In this document: positions 13,572-17,300 of the stretch, piece by piece
Numbering within the stretch: the first letter of the stretch is position 1
How the letters are laid out: every line of letters begins with the position of its first letter
Assembly (NCBI GenBank): GCA_002508495.1
Contig: DANA01000097.1
Location: 1 to 17,300, forward strand
DNA length: 17,300 bases
DNA from: Methanoregula sp. UBA276
GTDB taxonomy: Archaea; Halobacteriota; Methanomicrobia; Methanomicrobiales; Methanospirillaceae
Direction: 5' to 3'
The notes under the pieces: model-generated
Told to the model about the DNA's origin: nothing
What the model saw: only the letters and a program-made list of their open reading frames with translations
Database searches by the model: none
Made by a program: the position numbers and the translations under genes

Positions 13572-14486
13572 ATGCTGAAGAAATTCAAGGGTTGCCTGCT
13601 GGGTGCGGCAATGGGTGATGCGCTGGGGATGCCCCACGAGAGCGGTGCCCCGAACCTGAAGAAGATGAAATACGGGTACCGGCGCGCATACCGGAATCAC
13701 CCCAACGAGGCATTGAACCCGGGCCAGTACACCGACGATACCCAGCTGATGATCCTTGCCGGCACCCTGCTGGCCGACGGGAAATTCAATGAAGAACGGT
13801 ATGCTGCTGCCCTGCGTGAGCTCTATTTTCGTGACGCTCTCCGGTTCCCGGATGGATCGGTGGCATCTGCCTGCGAGCATGCACAAAAACAAAATGAACC
13901 AAAACAAGGGGTGAAATCGACAACTGCCGGCTGCCTGCCGGTTGCCGTGCCGTTTGCCCTTGCCTATCCTGACATGAGCGAAGGGTGTGAACGGGCTGTA
14001 CGGGCGTGCACGGTAACCCACACCCACCCGGCGGCTCATGCGGCAGTATCCACTCTGGTGACCCTCCTGTACCATGCCCTGCACGAGACCCCCGGCCCGG
14101 TTGAGCGGGCCCTTACGAAAGCCCGGGCAGAAGACGAGGTGCTGGGGAGCAAGATCCATAAAGCCCTCCTGCTCGAAAAAGAGGGGGCCGATACCGAGAC
14201 CGCCCTGTTGAAGATCGGGCACGATGTCTCGGTTTACCAGACGCTTCCCATTGCCTTTTTCCTCATCAGCCGGTATCCCCACCCCCCCGACCTCCTGACG
14301 GTCGCTGCCAATACCGGGGGAAATTCGGATACCATCGCGCTCATCTGCGGGGCATACCTGGGTGCGTCAAAGGGCATCCATGCCCTTCCCGAAGACCTTC
14401 TCGAAGGGCTGGAGGACCGGCAGCGGATCGAGCTGCTCGGGCAGCGGCTGTATACGCTCTGCACCCGCAGGATGCAGCAGCAATAA
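13572..14486 (+). CDS. ADP-ribosylglycohydrolase (DraG/ARH family), 304 aa
   Basis: All family landmarks are present. GCLLGAAMGDALGMPHE (7-23) and YTDDTQLM (53-60) carry the first metal ligands, and ACTVTHTHPAAHAA (145-158) and NTGGNSDTIALICGAYLGA (248-266) carry the second set. The family removes ADP-ribose from proteins, nucleic acids or small molecules using a two-metal centre; the target here is unknown. The usual GGD(T/S)D(T/S) motif reads GGNSDT, so the first metal-binding Asp is Asn (N251). ATG 13572 is chosen because homology starts there and a TATA box fits; the frame is open to 13449, but that part is not protein-like. It is a single gene, divergent from acs, with no ADP-ribosyltransferase nearby. 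Confidence 0.9.
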   Translation: MLKKFKGCLLGAAMGDALGMPHESGAPNLKKMKYGYRRAYRNHPNEALNPGQYTDDTQLMILAGTLLADGKFNEERYAAALRELYFRDALRFPDGSVASACEHAQKQNEPKQGVKSTTAGCLPVAVPFALAYPDMSEGCERAVRACTVTHTHPAAHAAVSTLVTLLYHALHETPGPVERALTKARAEDEVLGSKIHKALLLEKEGADTETALLKIGHDVSVYQTLPIAFFLISRYPHPPDLLTVAANTGGNSDTIALICGAYLGASKGIHALPEDLLEGLEDRQRIELLGQRLYTLCTRRMQQQ

Positions 14487-14488
14487 TC

Positions 14489-14496
14489 TTTTTTTT
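14489..14496 (+). terminator. Oligo-T terminator after the ADP-ribosylglycohydrolase gene
   Basis: Eight consecutive T begin 3 nt after the stop codon, separating this gene from the arginine operon. Confidence 0.5.
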
Positions 14497-14528
14497 GGTA
14501 AATCTCATGGAAACCCGGCGTAACAAGC

Positions 14529-14537
14529 ATTAAATTA
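14529..14537 (+). promoter_or_regulatory. TATA box of the arginine operon
   Basis: ATTAAATTA is centred 27 nt before the argC ATG. No Shine-Dalgarno sequence is present before argC, consistent with a leaderless operon transcript. Confidence 0.5.
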
Positions 14538-14559
14538 CTACAACCGGAAAACTGTCTTC

Positions 14560-15546
14560 ATGAAAGTCGCGATTGTCGGGGCATCCGGCTATGCCGGCGG
14601 GGAGCTCGTCCGCCTTCTTGCATACCATTCCGAAGCGGACGTTGTCTGCGCAACCTCCCGCAAGCTTGCCGGAACACCTCTTGATGTTGTCCATCCTCAC
14701 CTGAAAGGGTTCACGGACCTTGTGTTCACCAACCCGGAGACCGATGCCATCGATGCCGATGTGGCGTTCCTTGCCGTCCCCCACACCGCTGCCATGACCT
14801 ATGCCGGAAAACTCCTCTCCCGCGGGATCCGGGTTGTTGACCTGAGCGCGGATTACCGTCTCCCCCGGGATGTGTTCGAGCAGGTGTACGGCGTCCCCCA
14901 TACCGACTATTTCACCGCCCCCTACGGCATCCCCGAGCTCCACCGCAAGGACTGCATCAACAAACAGTTCGTCTCCAACCCCGGGTGCTTCCCCACCGGC
15001 GCGACGCTTGCAGCAGCTCCGCTTGCAAAGTTTGCACGCACGGTCATCTTCGACTCCAAGACCGGCGTGAGCGGGGCAGGCGACAATCCCTCGGCAACCA
15101 CCCATTACCCCAATGTCGGTGACAATGTCGGGGCGTACAAGTGGACGAGCCACCGCCACCTTGCCGAGATGAAACAGGAGATGGCCTTCCTTGGCTCGAA
15201 AGCGGAGGTGTACTTCACGCCCCATCTCGTCCCGGTCAACCGCGGCATCCTCACCACCGCCCATATCCTCCTGAATGAGCCGATGGAACAAAAAGAGGTG
15301 GAGAAGCTGTACCGCGACTTTTACAAAGACGAGTACTTCGTTCGCTACCATAAGCCCATCCTCGCCGCGGTACGCGGGAGCAACTTCTGCGATCTCATGG
15401 TCGAGAGCGAGGGGACCCGGGTAGTCGCCGTCTCCGCCATCGACAACCTGGTCAAGGGTGCGAGCGGCCAGGCAATCCAGAACATGAACCTGATGTGCGG
15501 GTATGATGAAAAAGACGGCCTGACCAGTGCCGGGATGCTTCCCTGA
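14560..15546 (+). CDS. argC: N-acetyl-gamma-glutamyl-phosphate reductase, 328 aa
   Basis: It reduces N-acetylglutamyl phosphate to the semialdehyde with NADPH (EC 1.2.1.38), the third step of arginine synthesis. The N-terminal nucleotide fold begins VAIVGASGYAGGEL (3-16). The catalytic cysteine is C143 in SNPGCFPTG, and the catalytic histidine lies in SHRHLAEM (197-204). GVSGAGDNPS (169-178) and the C-terminal VAVSAIDNLVKGASGQAIQNMNLM are standard family signatures. Length is normal for the short ArgC type. It is the first gene of argC-CBS-argJ-argB. Confidence 0.97.
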   Translation: MKVAIVGASGYAGGELVRLLAYHSEADVVCATSRKLAGTPLDVVHPHLKGFTDLVFTNPETDAIDADVAFLAVPHTAAMTYAGKLLSRGIRVVDLSADYRLPRDVFEQVYGVPHTDYFTAPYGIPELHRKDCINKQFVSNPGCFPTGATLAAAPLAKFARTVIFDSKTGVSGAGDNPSATTHYPNVGDNVGAYKWTSHRHLAEMKQEMAFLGSKAEVYFTPHLVPVNRGILTTAHILLNEPMEQKEVEKLYRDFYKDEYFVRYHKPILAAVRGSNFCDLMVESEGTRVVAVSAIDNLVKGASGQAIQNMNLMCGYDEKDGLTSAGMLP

Positions 15547-15555
15547 GGGATTGCC

Positions 15556-16047
15556 ATGCTGGTTGCAGACGCAATGACCAAGGATCCGGTGACCTGCCCT
15601 GCAGACACCCCGCTCCGCGATGCCGTAGCTCTTCTCCGGAAACACCATATCGGCGGCCTGCCCGTGATGGAGGGCAGGGAACTGGTCGGTATGGTGACGG
15701 AGTCGGACATCATCGCCCTATTAGAATCAGAGCGGATCTCGGACGACCTCTGGCTCCCCTCCCCGTTCGAGATCATCGAGATCCCGATCCGGGAGTTCAT
15801 CAACTGGGAGAAGACCAAGCATGCCCTGACCAACATCGGCGACATGCCGGTAAAGAAGATCATGACCCGCCGGGTCGTGACGGTAACGGGCGACAGTGAA
15901 GTAGAGGCTGCCGCATCCCTGATGCTCCGCGAAGGCATCACCCGCCTGCCGGTCCTCCAGGGCAAGATGGTCATCGGTATCATTACCCGGGCAGACATCA
16001 TCAACGCGATCGGGGCGTCCTATTCAGGAAAAGCGGAGGCGGACTGA
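15556..16047 (+). CDS. CBS-domain-pair protein inside the arginine operon, 163 aa
   Basis: Two CBS domains form the whole protein. The first is at about 1-60 (VADAMTKDPVTCPADTPLRDAV to LVGMVTESDIIALLE) and the second at about 97-155 (VKKIMTRRVVTVTGDSEVEAA to VIGIITRADIINAIG). They are joined by a linker with DDLWLPSPFEIIEIPIREFINWE. Such pairs (Bateman modules) bind adenine nucleotides or SAM and act as energy or ligand sensors; no enzyme domain is attached. GAGGGA (15545-15550) overlaps the argC stop and precedes the ATG. The gap is 9 nt to argC and 2 nt to argJ. The linker DLWLPSPFEIIEIP and placement between arg genes suggest regulation of the pathway, but this is inferred. Confidence 0.92.
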   Translation: MLVADAMTKDPVTCPADTPLRDAVALLRKHHIGGLPVMEGRELVGMVTESDIIALLESERISDDLWLPSPFEIIEIPIREFINWEKTKHALTNIGDMPVKKIMTRRVVTVTGDSEVEAAASLMLREGITRLPVLQGKMVIGIITRADIINAIGASYSGKAEAD

Positions 16048-16049
16048 TC

Positions 16050-17207
16050 ATGCAGTACCAGAGCATCTGTGCGGTAAAGGGCGTGAAAGCCTGGGGTATC
16101 AAGGAAGGGAAGTACGGCCTTGCGCTGATAGCAGCAGAAGGCACGGCAGCCGGCGTCTTCACCGAGAATTTGGTGAAGGCAGCCCCCGTTGAACTGATGA
16201 AAAAACAGATCCGGGCGGGAAAACTGGAAGCGGTCATCGCCAACAGCGGCTGCGCGAATGCCTATACCGGCAAACGCGGGTATGCCGATGCGGTCACGAT
16301 GGCAGAGTATGCCGGTGAAGCGCTCGGGGTGGACCCGAAACACACCGGGGTGGCAAGCACCGGTGTTATCGGGCGGTATCTCGATCTCCCGCTGATACAA
16401 CGGCAGTGCGGGGTGGTTGCAAAACAGGTTACCTCCTCCCCCGAAGCCGAGGTTGCCACGGCCAAAGCGATCATGACAACAGACATCGTCCAGAAGCATG
16501 CCCTTGTTGAGCGGGACGGGTTCACGGTTGCCGGGATAACGAAGGGCAGCGGCATGATCGCCCCGAACATGGGTACCATGCTGGCGTTCATCTACACGGA
16601 CGCGGAAGTTGGGGCAAAACCCCTCGCGGATGCCCTGAAGCTTGCAACGAAACGCTCGTTCAACCGGGTTGTCGTGGATGGCGACACGAGCACCAACGAC
16701 ATTGCCCTCTGCACGGCAACCGGTGAAGCGGGCAAGGTGAAGGCACAAGAGTTTGCCGGTGCGCTTGAGGAGTGCTGCATCAGCCTTGCAAAACAGATTG
16801 CCGCGGATGGCGAGGGTGCAAGCAGGATGCTCGAGATCATCGTCCGGGGTGCAAAGAAAGAGGACGATGCTGCAAAGGTTGCCCGCACCGTCATTGAGTC
16901 CCCGCTGGTCAAGACTGCCGTGTATGGCGAGGATCCCAACTGGGGCCGGGTTGTTGCAGCAGCGGGGAGGGCTGGCGTGAAGTTTGATCCGAATGCGGTC
17001 TCGCTCTGGATCAGCGACGGCAAAAAGAAGCACCCGCTCGTCAAATCCGGCGCAATCATCGCCGATCTTGTTGCGGCAAAAGCGGCGATGGGGGGAAGAA
17101 CCGTCACGTTCATCCTCGATCTTGCCGCAGGAAAAGAGGAGGCTGCTGCCTGGGGTTGCGACCTCACCGAAAAATACGTGGAGATCAACGGGAAGTATAC
17201 AACATGA
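16050..17207 (+). CDS. argJ: Glutamate/ornithine N-acetyltransferase, 385 aa
   Basis: It transfers acetyl from N-acetylornithine to glutamate (EC 2.3.1.35, and possibly 2.3.1.1), making the arginine pathway cyclic. The precursor is self-cleaved into alpha and beta chains before a Thr nucleophile; here the site is KGSGMIAPNMGTML (165-178), so T176 is the new N-terminus and Gly175 stands where Ala is common. Other signatures are EAVIANSGCANAYTG (60-74), STGVIG (103-108), VVDGDTSTND and GEDPNWGRVVAAAG. GGAGG lies at 16035-16039. Whether it is mono- or bifunctional cannot be seen from sequence. Its stop overlaps the argB start by four bases. Confidence 0.97.
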   Translation: MQYQSICAVKGVKAWGIKEGKYGLALIAAEGTAAGVFTENLVKAAPVELMKKQIRAGKLEAVIANSGCANAYTGKRGYADAVTMAEYAGEALGVDPKHTGVASTGVIGRYLDLPLIQRQCGVVAKQVTSSPEAEVATAKAIMTTDIVQKHALVERDGFTVAGITKGSGMIAPNMGTMLAFIYTDAEVGAKPLADALKLATKRSFNRVVVDGDTSTNDIALCTATGEAGKVKAQEFAGALEECCISLAKQIAADGEGASRMLEIIVRGAKKEDDAAKVARTVIESPLVKTAVYGEDPNWGRVVAAAGRAGVKFDPNAVSLWISDGKKKHPLVKSGAIIADLVAAKAAMGGRTVTFILDLAAGKEEAAAWGCDLTEKYVEINGKYTT

Positions 17208-17300
17208 AGCGCGAAGATGTCCTCATGGAGGCGCTGCCGTACATCCAGCAGTTCCATGGAAAAACGATTGTCATCAAACTGGGCGGCCATGCCATGGTGG
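17204..17300 (+). CDS. argB: N-acetylglutamate kinase, N-terminal fragment cut by the window edge
   Basis: ATG 17204 overlaps the argJ stop (ATGA). The 32 codons present read MKREDVLMEALPYIQQF, then TIVIKLGGHAMV. The KxGG(H/N)AM loop binds the phosphates of ATP in the amino-acid kinase family, and its place after argJ confirms argB (EC 2.7.2.8). The rest lies beyond 17300. Confidence 0.93.
   Translation, partial: MKREDVLMEALPYIQQFHGKTIVIKLGGHAMV

Noticed and set aside
14530..15648. Minus-strand frame of 372 codons
   Set aside because: Antisense to argC, which has its full motif set.
16020..17033. Minus-strand frame of 337 codons
   Set aside because: Antisense to argJ, which has complete family signatures.

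Overview
The window looks like a chromosomal piece of a methanogenic archaeon, most likely order Methanomicrobiales (Methanoregula or Methanosphaerula type). This rests on protein character (TrpB2-type tryptophan synthase, AcoX-type ATP-NAD kinase, Yip1 and COG1361-like surface proteins, ArgC/ArgJ/ArgB of archaeal type), A/T-rich TATA boxes about 25-30 nt upstream of several start codons (leaderless transcripts), GC-rich genes in A/T-rich gaps, and a linked acetyl-CoA synthetase and OFA transporter. The genus is inferred; no rRNA or marker gene is present.

Layout. 1-606: A/T-rich, mostly non-coding DNA, with a possible gene end at the left edge and a strongly structured leader (461-576). 607-1110 (+): 167-aa orphan protein. 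1273-1725 (-): four-helix membrane protein. 1726-2277: non-coding, built around a 20-bp perfect inverted repeat. 2278-2526 (-): 82-aa membrane protein. 2590-3447 (-): SAM methyltransferase. 3500-7214 (-): tight four-gene operon (Yip1 membrane protein, secreted/anchored Ig-like protein, ABC ATPase, FtsX/MacB-type permease), probably an export or envelope machine, with a palindrome between its TATA box and its likely transcription start. 7215-7659: divergent intergenic region. 7660-10168 (+): trpB2 and an ATP-NAD kinase-like gene. 10147-13363 (-): acetyl-CoA synthetase followed by an OFA-family major facilitator, which suggests acetate uptake and activation. 13572-14486 (+): ADP-ribosylglycohydrolase. 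14560-17300 (+): arginine operon argC, CBS-domain gene, argJ, argB (cut by the right edge).

Most genes are ordinary metabolism. No mobile element, CRISPR array, defence island or RNA gene is evident. The parts most worth a second look are the structured leader at 461-576, the inverted-repeat element at 1987-2108, the Yip1/Ig-like/ABC operon and its operator-like palindrome, a TRP-box-like TGTACA directly after the trpB2 TATA box, a palindrome upstream of acs, and the CBS-domain protein embedded in the arginine operon.
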